The notes below the pieces were generated by a model. It did no database searches, had not been told where the DNA came from, and was given only the letters and a program-made list of their open reading frames with translations. DNA of 64,000 nt from Callaeas wilsoni (taxonomy: Eukaryota > Chordata > Aves > Passeriformes > Callaeidae), in the NCBI GenBank assembly GCA_013398955.1, contig VWPU01009679.1:248001-312000 (forward strand), in the 5' to 3' direction. Both the position numbers and the translations under genes were made by a program. This document shows positions 36,201 through 49,553 of this stretch, piece after piece; position 1 is the stretch's first letter, and every line of letters starts with the position of its first letter.

Positions 36201-39200
36201 TTTTCAAGGCTTATCTCCAAGTAATCTGAACTCCAATATCACTGATGATCTAGGCAGTCTTCCACATCCTGTTGTCTTGGTGGGTGATCATGCATTTATG
36301 ACAGGTGATCCAAGGATTTAGAACCTGTTGCCTGGAAGTCCCAACATGGCCTGTTTTACAAACTCGCAGCAGTACAGGAAAGTGTGAACTGCACCAGAAA
36401 GCAGGGTCTAGAAATTTGCAAGAACAATTGAACATTCAACAACAGGGAAAATAAATTAGGGGAGCTAGAGAATTCTTCCCCCAGCCCCATGTTTAGACAA
36501 AGTGACTCTAACATGGAACTCTTACTTTGGATTCATACATCCAACAGCACTTCAGGCTGCACAGTTTCTCTTCTCATTTTCAGTGTCAAGCAATCAAAGT
36601 TCTGTTCTAACTAAATGAGTGCATGTGGGTTGCATGCCAGGACAAACTGTGCCCTCAGTCTCTCCCACGCAGACAGAAAAATCCCAGACAGATTGCTCAT
36701 ATCATGCCTTGCCATCAGTATCACCTGCCCTTCTATCTGTACCTTCCCAGAGCCTGCTAGTCCTACTCAAGGCATGACTAAAACCTGTTGTTCTCATGGC
36801 CATCCATCAAGTGCAGTGAGAGCAGGAGTAACCTTGCAGTGGGCTTTTACAGGAATTGCAGAAAATAAACCCTTAGGTGAAGGTTACACGTGCGTGGGTG
36901 GTGGTAAATACGGGTGGTAAGTAGTAGGTGCTAAGTGCTCTTACTGCTAAGGGGCTTTATGCCAGAGAGAGCCCAGCTGGGACACCAGAGCTGGGGCAGC
37001 GTCAGTAGGGCTGCCAGGTCTAGAAGAGTTAAGATTTCTTCACTCTCCAGCTAAGCAAGTTTTAGCTGAAAAATCTGGGAGATGCATTAAATATGGAGGT
37101 CTACAATGCCATTCTTGCAAAGTCACTGGCGAAGTCAAAATCATAGTTTCAATAATCTGTCCTTTATGTCATTATTATGTAGGTTCCTTTTTACCCTAGT
37201 AAATTACCATTCTTTCTCCCTATAATCTGGGATGCTTAAAGGAGAGCTGTACCCTCACTATCTCCCTAAAGTATCACTGTATGGATAAAACATTAGGAAA
37301 GAAAACAGTGGGATTCAGGAGCAGGGGGGGCTATACCACTGATTTGATAGACTCAAAAGGTTAATCTTCAGCTACATCTTGTTCATTAGTCTAAATATAC
37401 ATTTAAAACATAAATGTGCTTTAAAGTACTTTGTCAGTACCCATTAAGAATGTGCATTGTATATTTCAGACATCTTGATAGTAATAGGTGCAGAAAAGCA
37501 GGCAGTGTTCATCTTTTTAATGAGTGGTTTTCCCTCTGAGTGCACTATGGAGCTATGATGCACCATAAAGTGACACTGGCATGCCCTGTGGACATGCAAG
37601 AGCAACCCATTCTGTGAAAATCAGGCAATTAAAAGGCGTAATGTGTGAGCATGACTTCAAAGCAGCTATTCTTTCAGGTCTTGATTGCAAGCCCTACTTC
37701 TTCCCACTGATATAAAGGAGGTGAGGAGGTCTAAGAAGATCTTTCTAATACTGGCCACCTACACTGGGATGTGGACAGCTGAAAATAAGGAGCCGCTGTA
37801 AGGCTATTATTTCCCCTCTGATACATGATACACTTTTTCACATCATTCTGCTAACAGAGCTACACTGTGCAAGTAAATATCCTGCAGCAGATAGATTAAT
37901 TGCATCTGCCAGTTAGGGACAAAACTACATCTATTCTGCTAAACATCCCTGTGCCCCAGGCCATGCAGTGAATAAACTTCCTGTTTGGGCTGGAAGTGCA
38001 ATGGCCCGCAGTCCAGTCCCACTTGCTCATGTCGTCTTTCTGCCTCTTAGAAATAATTGTTTGGGCTCTAAGATGTTTCAGTTTGAATACCTGAAACAAC
38101 AGGAAGGCTGTCGTGCAATCTGTCAGCACAGAACGGTGTGTACACAGCATGCTGCTACGGGAACGAAGGATATGGCATCAGAACATATGGTGTGTTTTGA
38201 AGTACACGGCCCGTTGGGATGGCGTAGAGGACCGTGTAGGGCAGACAACACCAAACCTGGCATGGTCCTGGCTGAGGAATGATTTGTCCTCAGGAAGAAG
38301 CATCTCCTGAACCGCACCTGGGTTCACCTTGGAGGGAGGAAACACTTTGGTTTGCTTCACCAGAGAGCCTAGGAATCAAGTAACGTATCACGACTTCACA
38401 AAGAAGCATTTGATTTATTTGACAATGCCAACACATACAAGGCATCTTTTTCCACTGAAGCTGCAAGAACCACTTGTGTAAGTAATGCATCTGTTCCGCC
38501 AGCAGCTCTGTAAAACGTGAGGGTAGGAGCAGAGGGTTTCACAACCAAGGTCAGGGACAGCAGCAGGGCAATGGCGCTGCGGTAGGAAAAGGGTGGTTGC
38601 TGGTAATGATGGCAATGAGCTTCACCCAACAGCTCCAACAGTGCTCACACTGTTACTGGGAAAGTGACATCTCCTGTTGTCCTTAATCACACCATATGGG
38701 AGTGACTGTATGTAAAGTACGTAAAGGAGCAGCCTACCTGGGAAATATGAGCACGAACACCAGCAGTCCACTGCTGTTTACTTTAAAATGTAAGCACCAG
38801 GAAAGTGCCTCTAGCAGGGGTTATGCACAGTGCGCAGCAGCACACGAGCAACTGGATTCTACTTTCAACACATGGAACAAGGGGATTGCCGGGCTTTCAG
38901 CATGGTACCTTCTATATGTTGCTATAAAAACACTGTAATGCAAAATAATACTTTAAACTGAAAAGAGATTTTGCCTCCACATGTGCATGTGCTTATACAC
39001 ACGAGTAGGTGTAATGTCAGCAGGATCACAGGGCACCATGCGGGGCTCAGACAGCCCCCACAGACAAGCACTGTCTCAACACATCATCACCCCCCTTCAG
39101 TGGAGCCCAGCCGTGATTGGCATGAGCCAGACTGCCCTGCATTCCTCCTCTGAGGAGCTGGGAATGCTTCAGGAACATGTGCATTTACCCCTGCAGATGT

Positions 39201-40514
39201 AGCCTACGACTAACAACAGCTGAACAAATGAATATGTGAAAAGTAAGCTCAGACTCATGATGACTTGGGAGTGTCAGATAATGCCTGATCATGTGTTCCG
39301 GGGTTTCTCTTTTCTTCTCCCATTACTGCTTTGATCATTTGCCACTAGGTGTGCACATTGCTCGCTGAGGAATTGCTCTTCTTCACCAGAACTAAACAGA
39401 GAATGACAGCTACATAGCTACCTTTCGGCAGCTGTTTGCCACAGAGAGTTTGGGATAGAATTTAAAAACACCACAATAACCTTTCCACTGATAACTCGTG
39501 GTTAGCAAGTGACTGGTGCTTGTCCTTTGGAAGATCAAGTAATTTAAATTTTAAAATAGTTATCATTCTACCTTCGACTGTACCTCCTATAGCTGTTCCA
39601 TAAACTGTCCTCTAGGCTATCAATAACATCACAAGAAACCTCTGTTACTGCCTCTAGAAATTGTTTAAAACCCTGAAGATGAAAGAAGAAAGGAAAACTA
39701 GAAGAAAAGCAGAATGGAAATGTATGCCTTAAAAGCCAGTGGTTGAAAGAAATGTTTTAAATAATGTGTAGGTACTTATAAAAGGTATAAGTGCATGCCT
39801 TGTGGAAATATACAATTGAAAAGTTCATATTAATTCTTTCTTCTTAATAAACCAAGAGAAAAAAAAAATTAGTGCCAGAATCCTTGTAATTCATTGGATG
39901 CGTCTGATCATTTAATAAAATACTTGAGACTGTGTACTTCTGTCCGGACTAGAAGATTTGGTGTAACAATCTCATTAAGAGTTCATCTTATAACTATGGA
40001 GCATTGCTGGGCAGGAAATGTATCTAGGAACAAGAATATTTTGTGTATCTGGAAACTTTTTTTTTCAGATGAATATCGGCAGAGAATGACTTAGCTAGAA
40101 TTTATAGAGAATTTAGATTTACTCATCATTCATATTTCAACAACACTACACTTTTCAGGAAAGAAAGCAGTATTTGAATTCTGAGAGTAAACCTTATAAT
40201 GAATAAACAGACACTCATTTTAAAATCCCCCTTCTGATAAAGTATTAGGAAGAATGAGTTAGTTAGTATAAATGCACACAAATGTACTGCAACTGTCAAT
40301 TTATGTTTTCTTATGTAAATAGTATCTATGTCACAATAAGATCCCATATATTTAGAATATTGAGTGGTAACCAAAGTAACATTAAGAGACGTAGATGACT
40401 CGGACCTAGTCCTAGATGACCATTTGAACCCACTGTCTGACTTTGTATCTGAAAACCTTTTCTTTTTTTCAGATACTTTCATATTCATCTATGGGTTTTA
40501 ATTTTCTTTCTCTG

Positions 40515-40555
40515 AGACATTTGCATTTGCATTTCCTGGGAAGGAAATTGCATGC
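40515..40555. promoter_or_regulatory. Double octamer plus STAT-like site
   Basis: ATTTGCATTTGCAT (40519-40532) contains two overlapping copies of the consensus octamer ATTTGCAT. It is followed at once by TTCCTGGGAA (a TTC-N4-GAA form) and AAATTGCAT. No transposon similarity was seen. This is a motif-level call only. Confidence 0.3.
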
Positions 40556-42754
40556 CTATAAAGCAGATCAAAATTCAAGGATTAATTTCACTTAGAATAA
40601 ATAAAATACATTCCACAAACAGCCCTGTAACACAACACATCCACAGGATATGTGAATTACATAAGAGTACTGGCGACGTGAGCTTTAGAAATTGTGTCTT
40701 TACTTAGACATATCTTTCACATCCAATATAAAGTGTGTCCTAAAAAAGGATCTCCCTCTCTCCCATGACTACCTTCAAAACACTGAGCAAAACTCTTGTT
40801 TACACTTTTTGAGCAGCACTGGTTCTTTCAGGATAAATGTCCCCTGCATTCGCAACTGGATGAATGTATTGCTGTCAGTCTCTTTTCTAACTTATCCTAT
40901 CTTCTCATGCCTTTTAAGTTCATATAATGCATTATTCAAAACAAGGACCAAGATGTTCTCTTGTGTTCAAGATGTCTGTTACACTTCAGGAAATGCAAGA
41001 GCAATAATTTCCTTGTATGAACTTTGATGGGATTTGCTTTGGAGTTAAAACACTGGAAGAACGATTCTATTTTACTACAACTACCTGTATTTTACAGCAA
41101 TGAAGGAAAAAATGTCATCAGACCTTTAACTTCTGAAGAGGTGTGGATTTTACTGTTTTCTGCAAGTTTCCAGTAAGACACTGTGGGCTGCTAACATAGT
41201 CACTAACAAAGTAAGATTGGTTCTCCTGGGCCATGCTTCTATAAATTTTATTCCTGACAAGAGGAGCAAAGGCAACAAAAACCAGTCTAGGGAGGTGTAC
41301 TAGGAAACAATAAACTTAGTATTAAAAAGCTTTCAAAAGGAGAATTACCAACTTTGAAGCACACAGCCTCTACCATACTGCGTCCACCTTCTATTCAAAG
41401 GCAAATAAATTCTCCATGACAGCTCCTAATGGTCTCCACAGTTGTTCACTGAACTTGCCCTGAAGTTACAGGGTAATAAAGGGATACCAACCCTTGTCTG
41501 ACTAAATAAGGAGGTGGGTCCTCTCAGTAAAGCCCATCTTTCATTACTTGCCCTTTTCTTTCGTTCATCCAGTGAAGTAATATTTCACAACTACAACTAA
41601 ATCACTAACAATTAATGGCCTAATATATCTTTATTCCAGTTAAACCCTCTGTGGAGCATCACTGTGCTAATGCTCCAAAACTAGGTTATCGTTTGTTTAA
41701 AAGTCAGCAATGTAGTAATAACAACAACCCTCACTTCAACTAAGCATATGGAGGCACTTGGTATTACTATTCCTGTAACACCATGCTGTCAGGCTTCTTT
41801 TTCCAGATTATTAAAATTTTTACACAACATATAATTTCATTTCTGCTGCATGCCACTTTTCCTATTCATCTGTTATTAGCTTGTTAAATTTTGGTCCCCC
41901 TCATAGAAGGCCACCTACATACATCCTGAAAATTTGAGAATTACATCTGCGGATACACGTTCTGACCTGCTTTCAACTTGACATCCCCACAAAGAGGAAT
42001 ATGATCTAAATTATTTGATACAAACAGACAAGGATTTGCCTGGATAACCATATTGCTACAGCGAATTTCTGCCAAAAATAAGTATTAAATTTAGATGAAA
42101 TACTATCTTATTCTGTTCGATTTTCATATATGCAAGCTTCTTTAAAGGACTTTGAGTGTACGCTGGGGATCTGGTCCTCCTAAATTCTGAAGTCAAAGAT
42201 GATGTGACTTCACCCTAGTTTTTCAGGGTACTGATGTCCACTGCACTTCAACATCACATCGGAAAGGCTCTCAATGCACTGAGCACCAGCTGAAAACTCA
42301 AGAGATACTGAAGGCAACCACATAGCCTCTAATCTCACTGGACACGATATTCTTACCACAGCTGTCTTAAATCAGTTTTCCGAAAGTGATGCAACTCCCA
42401 TTTAAAATGCTTATTACACAAGTGTATGTTGTTATTGCCTTACACGTATAGAAGCTGACTTACTGTAAACCAAAAGCAAGCCAAACTTAGGCTACAGTCA
42501 ATAGTCAGGGAAGTAGAATAAACAGAGGGTTAAAATCATTACAGATTCCTCATATGAAGAAAGGAACCTCCTTATGCACACTCCTCGACACAGGAAAATA
42601 ATGGAGATGCCCACCTCCTTCTCTCCAGGCATACACTAACTGTGACTTTTCTATTTTATATAGTCAACAGCTTGACAGGAAATTTGGAAAAGAAAAACCT
42701 ACATTGCATGATTTCTAAAATGGCAAACAACCTGAGAAATCAACATTTGCTAAG

Positions 42755-42885
42755 TCTTGCTGATGTTGATTTTGTTCTCATGTTAATGAAGTCAGCATGT
42801 TGATATCATTTACTCACGCAGATCATTGATTTCACCACGTCCTTTGCATATTAATAGCTGTGAGATCAATTATAAGTATCTAATA
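42755..42885. promoter_or_regulatory. Candidate enhancer-like motif cluster
   Basis: The segment holds GTTAATGAAGTCAGCATG, 'gatcattgatttcac' and CTTTGCATATTAATAGCTG (an octamer-like site fused to TTAAT), then 'gatcaattataag'. Homeodomain/POU-type words are close together and no repeat similarity is visible. This is inference from motif content; conservation was not tested. Confidence 0.25.
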
Positions 42886-43220
42886 ACTGTTCTAATAATG
42901 TTCTATCTAATAACTTTTGTGTTTTCCTCTAATTAGTTAGTATGTGAATAAAGATATTTTTTAGACTCTCTGCAATTTATATTCTATTACCAGTTATCCC
43001 TTTTGAGGGTAAAAACTAGACTTGTTTATAGTTCAGGATGGGAAGATTTTCACATATATATGCTTCCTTCCACCTAGACAGCTCAACTCAGGGATTTAAA
43101 AATGTATTTCACTGAACTGGCATATGAACCATGTTCTATGTATTCTATTTTGTCAACTATTTGACATATGTTATAAAAATAATTCTGAGAGCAAGCCCAC
43201 TCAATTTCCTTTTTCACTTC

Positions 43221-43288
43221 CTTTGGGTTTTTTGTTTGTTTGGTTTGGGGATTTTTGTTGGTTTTTCATTTGTTTGTTTGTTTTTATT
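43221..43288. repeat. G/T-rich low-complexity stretch with TTTG repeats
   Basis: Contains GTTTGTTTGGTTTGGGG and TTTGTTTGTTTGTTTTT. The small plus-strand frames over it are rich in F, L, V and C for this reason. Confidence 0.8.
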
Positions 43289-43675
43289 GTCCTCTTTGAA
43301 ATACCAGAGAGTCCTTTTTGCACAAGAGTGACAAGGCTTGTTATACCATACTTGAGAGGAAATTTAAATTTCACAGAAGTATTTTTTTTAATTGGTAGAC
43401 GCTGATCAGCTTTGTCATTGGAGTGTGGATATAGCTTTTCTCAATGTGTTTTCAAACAGAGTCTCTGACACATTTTATAGCCAGGATAGTATGATGGGAC
43501 ATTTGTTTCTAATTTACAAGTTTTTTCTGTTGACTTCGTAACTGTTTATCAAACATGAATGTTTTTAAAACTCCTTGCAATTAAAATATTATGTTCATTC
43601 TACTTTCTATCACATGAACACGCATGAACAAAGGAAAGAACATTGCCCTAAATTTTCCACACTCCAGGAGTAAGG

Positions 43676-43702
43676 ATACTCCTTAATGGTGTTAAGGAGT
43701 AT
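43676..43702. repeat. 27-bp hairpin, 11-bp arms
   Basis: ATACTCCTTAA and TTAAGGAGTAT are perfect complements around the loop TGGTG. A second hairpin follows 28 bp later. Arms are too short for a typical microRNA precursor. Confidence 0.9.
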
Positions 43703-43730
43703 AGGCTGGATTATGTGTAGTGGCTGAGCT

Positions 43731-43751
43731 TGTTTTACTGACTGTAAAACA
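43731..43751. repeat. 21-bp hairpin, 8-bp arms
   Basis: TGTTTTAC and GTAAAACA pair around TGACT. It has the same loop size (5 nt) as the hairpin at 43676-43702. Confidence 0.9.
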
Positions 43752-45810
43752 GTGTGCTGTAAAATGTACATATGTTGGTTATTAAGATATTTTGACAAGC
43801 TCTAGGTACATCATATAATTTATAAAAAACCTTCAAATGAACAAAACCAACAGAAAAAATGAGTCATTAGTGTGGATTTTTGAGTCAGTTCTGAGGAAAT
43901 TCCCAGACTGATGTTCTGTGCTGCTAGAGGCAGAGTCCTTCATGTTAGATATGGAACTTTGGTCTTGGTTGCTTATAATTAGATGGTCCTAGAACACTTT
44001 TTTTTGAGGAATTCAAGGAAATAAAGGCCTAGCATCCTGGCAAGACTCCAGTGCTGGTAATTACAATATATCCCTAATTTTTTCCCCTTAAATTGCAGCT
44101 GAGGAAAAAGAGTCCATGTTCTTTCTAATGCTGATAGGAATAAAAACCAAAGTCCCACTGTTCTCATGCTGCTAATGGGAAAGGATGTAGTGCTTCTAAT
44201 TTGAAGGAAGACTTTATGAAGGGCCTGCAATTGCACTTTGGGTAGTGCAGGACAAGTGTGAGGTGCTGCTTTTAATCAAGAAGTTAAAACCTGGGTTTTT
44301 TCCTGTAACAGTTATATTACTCATTTACTTTAGAAAAACAGCATTTATTTATCACAGCAATGCAAAGAAGAGGAAGCAGCTAAGATCTTGCAGTCTCCTC
44401 ATAAAAATCATGTACCCATTATAGGTCTGGTAATTCCCACAGAAGAGATTTAATTTTTCTATATTACTTAGAGTATTTGCCACCTCTTAGAAAAACTGTA
44501 TTCCTGGGGTTCAGGTCTTCACTGCTGTTAATGTAGTGAAAATACTGTGGATAGTCACCCTAAGACAGCAGGCAAAACTAAATTCGAGTAGCAGATGAAA
44601 ATCGTCCTTTGTTCATCTCCTTTAAGGGCTACTTTATCCAGCAGCTACTTTTTACTGCGTGTGTCATTTCAACACTTCTTCCAAAGCACTTTGTGCTTTT
44701 CACCAACCTGGATTTCTGATAAAATTCTACAGGAACAAATGAGAGCTAAGAGGTGAGTGCAATTAAAACACGTCACTTTGAGCAGCTGACTCATTTTTCA
44801 GAAAAAATTTGGATATTTTTCCTTGAGCAATACAAAGAAGAAGGAGAATGGAATTGGAAGGCAAAGTTATACTACAGCTCTGGATTCAAGGTCAATGGAC
44901 ATGCCCTGGCCTGAAAGGTACCTTAATGCTGCTGAAGAAATTATCCACGCTGTCCACATGAATAAAAGATCCAGGTCAGTTTTCACTCTAAATAAAATCT
45001 GTCACCTTCCAGCATTCCAGATGGTATTATTCCAAATCCCAGAAATACAGAGATATTGTGTGTACCTCCTTTATATATGTGCCAGCAACGAAATACCTCT
45101 TGGTTTCTTTGCATCCTCCGTAAGTGGAAGTGTCAGGGTAGCAGGGAGAGCCCTACCTTGCTACAAGAGATATTTCCTACTAGAATCAGCAGAAAATCAC
45201 TCAAAATCACAAATGTCCACAGACAGAGAGTCTTACTTTGTCACCTCTACTTAGCTATTTCTGTCCTGAATTATTTTTAATGGGTAGAACTCCCACCCTT
45301 TTGCTTTCTGTGTAGGTCTCTGTATTATTTGAGGGCTATAAGGATATAAAAGTCATCTGGGTGGTTTTAAGCACTTGAGAAGATAACAAATGCATTTTTA
45401 AAGCAGAACAATCTGAAGCTTGTTATTCTAGAGGTAAATTGTTAACCTTTTCACTATGTAATGGTCCATGGACTTGAAGAAAAGAATAGGATGTGGATCG
45501 CAGTTCCTTTTATTTCTCTCTCTTTATTCTTTGGAGATTCAATTCACCTCAGATTAAACTGAAGTTCTTTCTTTGTCATTAAGTTTCCCAAAAATAGATC
45601 CTAGGGTTTAAATATCATTTACATCACAGTCAAAAGAATAATCACATAAATAAGAATTTATGAATAATTAATCACAACTGCTGTTACATTAGCAAAATAC
45701 TATTTTTAATTTATGGGGGCCACAATGGCATTTTTACTAACCTGGCAAGGGGCAAGTAGCAATTAAATAAGCACACTGATTAACTGATGAGTCACTGCAT
45801 AGGCATACAG

Positions 45811-45842
45811 AGATGGATGGATGGATGGATTGACTGACTGAT
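45811..45842. repeat. GATG/GACT tetranucleotide repeat
   Basis: About four and a half ATGG units (45812-45830) followed directly by TGAC units (45831-45842). Confidence 0.9.
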
Positions 45843-47551
45843 TGATGAATCCTTCCACTGTTATCATGCCACAGCATACCTGAATGAGAAGGAAACTCTT
45901 GTGTGACAGTGTCCTGAACAATGAAAAGATTATAAAATTATCACAAATATAGAGAAGTATTGTTAATGCTATTTTCGCTGAAAGGGAACTATTTTGCTCT
46001 CAACAAAAGGGATGAAATCTAGACCCTGTTTGCAGCTGCTATAATCTGCTGAGCGCTTACAATTCAACGGGGAGAAAAGAGCTGTGCTGAAGTGCTCCGG
46101 TAATGATCCTTCTGCTTGAAGAGTAACTGAAACTTTCAAAACACTCAAGATGTGCCCATTTTTACATTCCCGATAAAGAAAGGAAACACAGTGTTTTTCT
46201 TCTGAAAATGTCAGATAAGATACGTGCTCCGGTTTTGTACCTCTTTTCTTGTTTCCCTACCCAGATGTCTACTAATTCATACAGCTCCATGGAAACAGAA
46301 CAACGAACTAAAACCAGTAAAGACTGGGGAGAAGCTACAAAAGGGAATTTGAAGGAGCAGCTTTTGGTTTTGTCTTTCTTTCAGGTAGTAGCATGTGAAA
46401 CTGATACTTAAAATGTATTTAAAAGCAGCAAAAGATAAAAGCATGGATATCCATCTTTCTATGATAAATTAGGCTGGCATTTCAAAGGAAGGTACTGCAG
46501 ATAAAGGCAGTTGGAGTTTTCAATCAAAACTCAGATCTTATTTGGCTTGCGGAACTGAAACTTTCCAGAGAGATGAGGTGTTGCTTTTAGCAAAGTTAGA
46601 ATTGCCTGTGAAACGGTGCAACACACAGACCTACAGCCAGTAAGCAGCTGGTCACAGAGCTCACACGTGATGTTTGAGACAGGTTGATACTGCTGTTCTC
46701 CCTGATTCAGACAAATAACTTCATCTTTATACTCTTGTTTTCATTCCAAAGATACTGGTTTTACTCCAGTGTAGTACTGGGAAAAGCTTTGAAATACCAG
46801 AAGTGTCTTAGGAGTGCAAAATCTTTTTCTTCTTTGCTTTGCTTTCAAGACTGAAATATTAACTATAGATACAGAAAAATTTGTATGACTTACAATCTGC
46901 TTTCTGTTCTCAAATTACCAAGATAGGGTAGTATGAAAAAGAAATTCATGCTATGAATGTTCATCTAAACTATGTAAGTTTATACTCTAAACTGTCTATT
47001 CAAGATAGAGCATATCTTTATTCTAACATTCTACAGATTATTTAGTATTTTCTTTTTATTTTGTTCCCATACTCAAACTGGCTAAGATAATTTCTTAATA
47101 TCAAAAGATGTGCAGAATACCAGAAAAAGAAAACAAATGCTCTAGCAGAAAAGACAAAAGTTCAGTTGTAAAGGAAGAGATGAAGATGTATTTATTTAGT
47201 CATTAGATCAGATAAGAAGATAAATTAATATAGACAGCTCCTAGGTCCATTGTTTCATAGTGCAATTGGAATCATTTAAACATGTCTCTTAAAATCAGAT
47301 GTTCCTTCAAATTCATTCAGATATACTACTCTAATACCTACATCTATATCTGGAGATCAAGGGAGAGTCACACAACCTAAATGAAGTGCTGACAGGGAGG
47401 TAGTTGGGACATTTCCACTGTTGTCAACAAGGAGGAAGGCAGTGTTTTGCTAAGAGCAATGAGATCTTCAGTAGGTCATTGTCTGGAGATGTGTATCTGG
47501 TTCCACTTTTTATGGGGATAGCTGAGGGCCCACTTCTCTACAGTGTTTGAT

Positions 47552-47630
47552 CACAATTCCAGAATTAGTTAGAGATTGATTGAGGTTGGAAGGGACCTTT
47601 GCAGGTCATCTTGGCCAGTCCCAAAATAGG
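47552..47630 (-). mobile_element. CR1 LINE 3'-end scrap
   Basis: 'gattgattgaggttggaagg' followed by 'gacctttgcaggtcatcttg' and 'gccagtccc' is the antisense of a CR1 terminal block. Only the last 70-80 bp are recognisable. Confidence 0.75.
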
Positions 47631-48679
47631 TTCTCAAGTAGGTTATGCTTTGGTGAAATGACTTGGGAATGGAGAGCTGTTCTCAAAGCTCTGTTTCCCA
47701 GACAGCTGGGACAGCCCCTGAGCAGTTCCTGGGAAGGAGAATGCTGAAATGAGATTCAGGGCAGAACAAACCCAGGCCACTTCCCTGGGCAGAGGCAGGT
47801 GCCAGGCAGAGATGGACCCGATGCTTCAACAGCTCTGCTGGATGGTATGAAGGCCTGCCCATCTCTGAGGTAGGGTGATTAAAAAACTGCAGAGTGAAGC
47901 AGAGGCAGCAGGCAACAAAGCAGCCAGGTGGAAGAATGGAATCTGCGAATAAAAGCACATCTCCTTACATACTGTGCTGCAGGAACAGTACTTTGACACA
48001 ACCCTATTTATTTCACAAAGGAAGTACAAAGAGAGATTCAACCTCATTGTCATCTTCTCCTTTAACACAAAGGATCCTCAGGACTCTAATTACTAGCTAG
48101 CTTCTCACATCAAGAAAGGGAAATGCTGGTAAGAGACATGGAATTTATTTTTAAGAAGATAAAACTGTGAGCAGGTTTTTCTGATGATCCACAAAAGAGC
48201 AGATGCCAGCATGTTTTAAAAACTCCAAAACAGACACAGTAATTTTAAATAAGACTAAAAGACAAGAGGTGCAAAAGGGGATCAAAGCAGCATCTGGTGG
48301 TTTCTGAGAAAAAGAGAAGCTGACTTTAAAAACAGCGTTAAACCTTTGTTGGATTAGCTGTTATCAAAGGCATCAGTAGAAAAGCATCAGAGGAACTGAT
48401 GAAGTGACCAGCAGCCTGCCTGTCATAACTTAAGAAGTTTTCTGTGAAGTAACCAATGCTAGTCAAACTTTTGTTCTGAATTTGCTAATGAAAGTGACCT
48501 ATAACTTGAACTTCAAAGCTCAGAAATCATGTTTCATGAATACAGTGTAAGTCAGTCATCTGGATTCAAAACTGAGCTTGCCATAATTCTTTAACAGATT
48601 TTATATTTATAAAAGAAATCTATTCATAATATACTGACACTAAAAGAAAGAGACATGAAGCTGTTCCAACTGAAATATT

Positions 48680-48707
48680 CTTTTTTTTTTCTTTTTTTTT
48701 TTCTTTT
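48680..48707. repeat. Interrupted poly-T tract
   Basis: Runs of ten or more T broken by single C bases. Confidence 0.85.
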
Positions 48708-49516
48708 GCCAGAGGAAGAGCTTTCTTTGAATTACAGCCAGAGCGAATGGTTGTAGGGAATCAGGAACGGTGTTCCTAACAGTCACTCCTAATCAGCTAA
48801 ACATGTTAGACCTCTAGGGCACAAGGCAGTCTCCAAAAACTTGCCAATATTATGCAGATCTGGCACAATCCTCGTAATAGATGCCTCAGTCTAAGTAGCT
48901 AATTTGCGTTGGCCAAAGATCAAGCAAGAGAATGAAGCTGCTGTCAGGCAAGAGAAACGAATGTGAAGGCTGTACTGACAAATTCAGCATGGTATACTCA
49001 CTACCAAGTCTGTGTACACTCAAAGAATTAAATGAAGAATCACTGGATGAATTGCTACTTTTAGCCTGGTTAGTAATGCCTAGACAAAGCTAACGTACAC
49101 TATGTATATTACAAGCAACATATTTAAAAATTATGTGAGGCTATTTACCCATGTTCAAACTGATGGGAAGTAGACCCAGTTTGTTTCAGAGCAGTGATTC
49201 ACACTGACTTCACCCATACAAAATGAACGCTGAGGTGGTACAAAATGACTGGATTCAGCGGATCCTTGCAGAAATGAAAAGCTTTATATATTCTGGTCTT
49301 ACTAGTGTAGATTTGAGTTTGCCATACTTGCATCGATTTCAGCACAGAGTACATGAGAAATCACTTCTATCATGACCAGAGAAAATTAATTCCTGAAGAG
49401 AACTCTTGCAGGTGCTTCTGTTTTAGCATTCCTGCTTTCAAGACATTGCTAGAGCTGAACAAATGCTCTAGGAGATGAAAAAGAGTACAAGGAAGCAGTG
49501 ATTAGATTTGAGGGTA

Positions 49517-49553
49517 GTTTTTTTTTCTTCTTTTTTTTCCTTTTTTTTTTTTG
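49517..49553. repeat. Pyrimidine tract
   Basis: T-rich run with a few C bases ending in twelve T. The start of the small frame at 49508-49696 translates it to an S/F-rich N-terminus and is not taken as a gene. Confidence 0.85.

Larger units (their letters stand above)
30223..47551. other. Long repeat-poor stretch without a recognisable gene
   Basis: About 17 kb with no CR1 or LTR recognised and no convincing gene. Simple repeats are limited to a G/T-rich patch at 43.22-43.29 kb and GATG/GACT words at 45.81-45.84 kb. Two small hairpins lie at 43.68-43.75 kb. The part from about 36.6 to 39.2 kb is richer in G+C and CpG and so holds many overlapping small frames on both strands. The longest non-repeat plus-strand frame of the window, 44823-45254 (143 codons), shows no recognisable domain, signal peptide or membrane segment and is within what chance allows. 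Confidence 0.5.

Noticed and set aside
40126..40488. 120-codon minus-strand frame as a gene
   Set aside because: No recognisable domain and no support from context; within chance length for this base composition.
41890..41912. Partial resemblance of TTTTGGTCCCC to the start of miR-133
   Set aside because: The match breaks after about 10-11 bases and no precursor hairpin surrounds it.
44220..44270. GGACAAGTGTGAGGTGCTGC resembling an internal CR1 segment
   Set aside because: A single short match without neighbouring CR1 sequence on either side.
44823..45254. 143-codon plus-strand frame as a gene
   Set aside because: No domain, signal or neighbour supports it. A rough estimate for DNA with about 62% A+T gives on the order of half a frame this long by chance in 64 kb on six frames.
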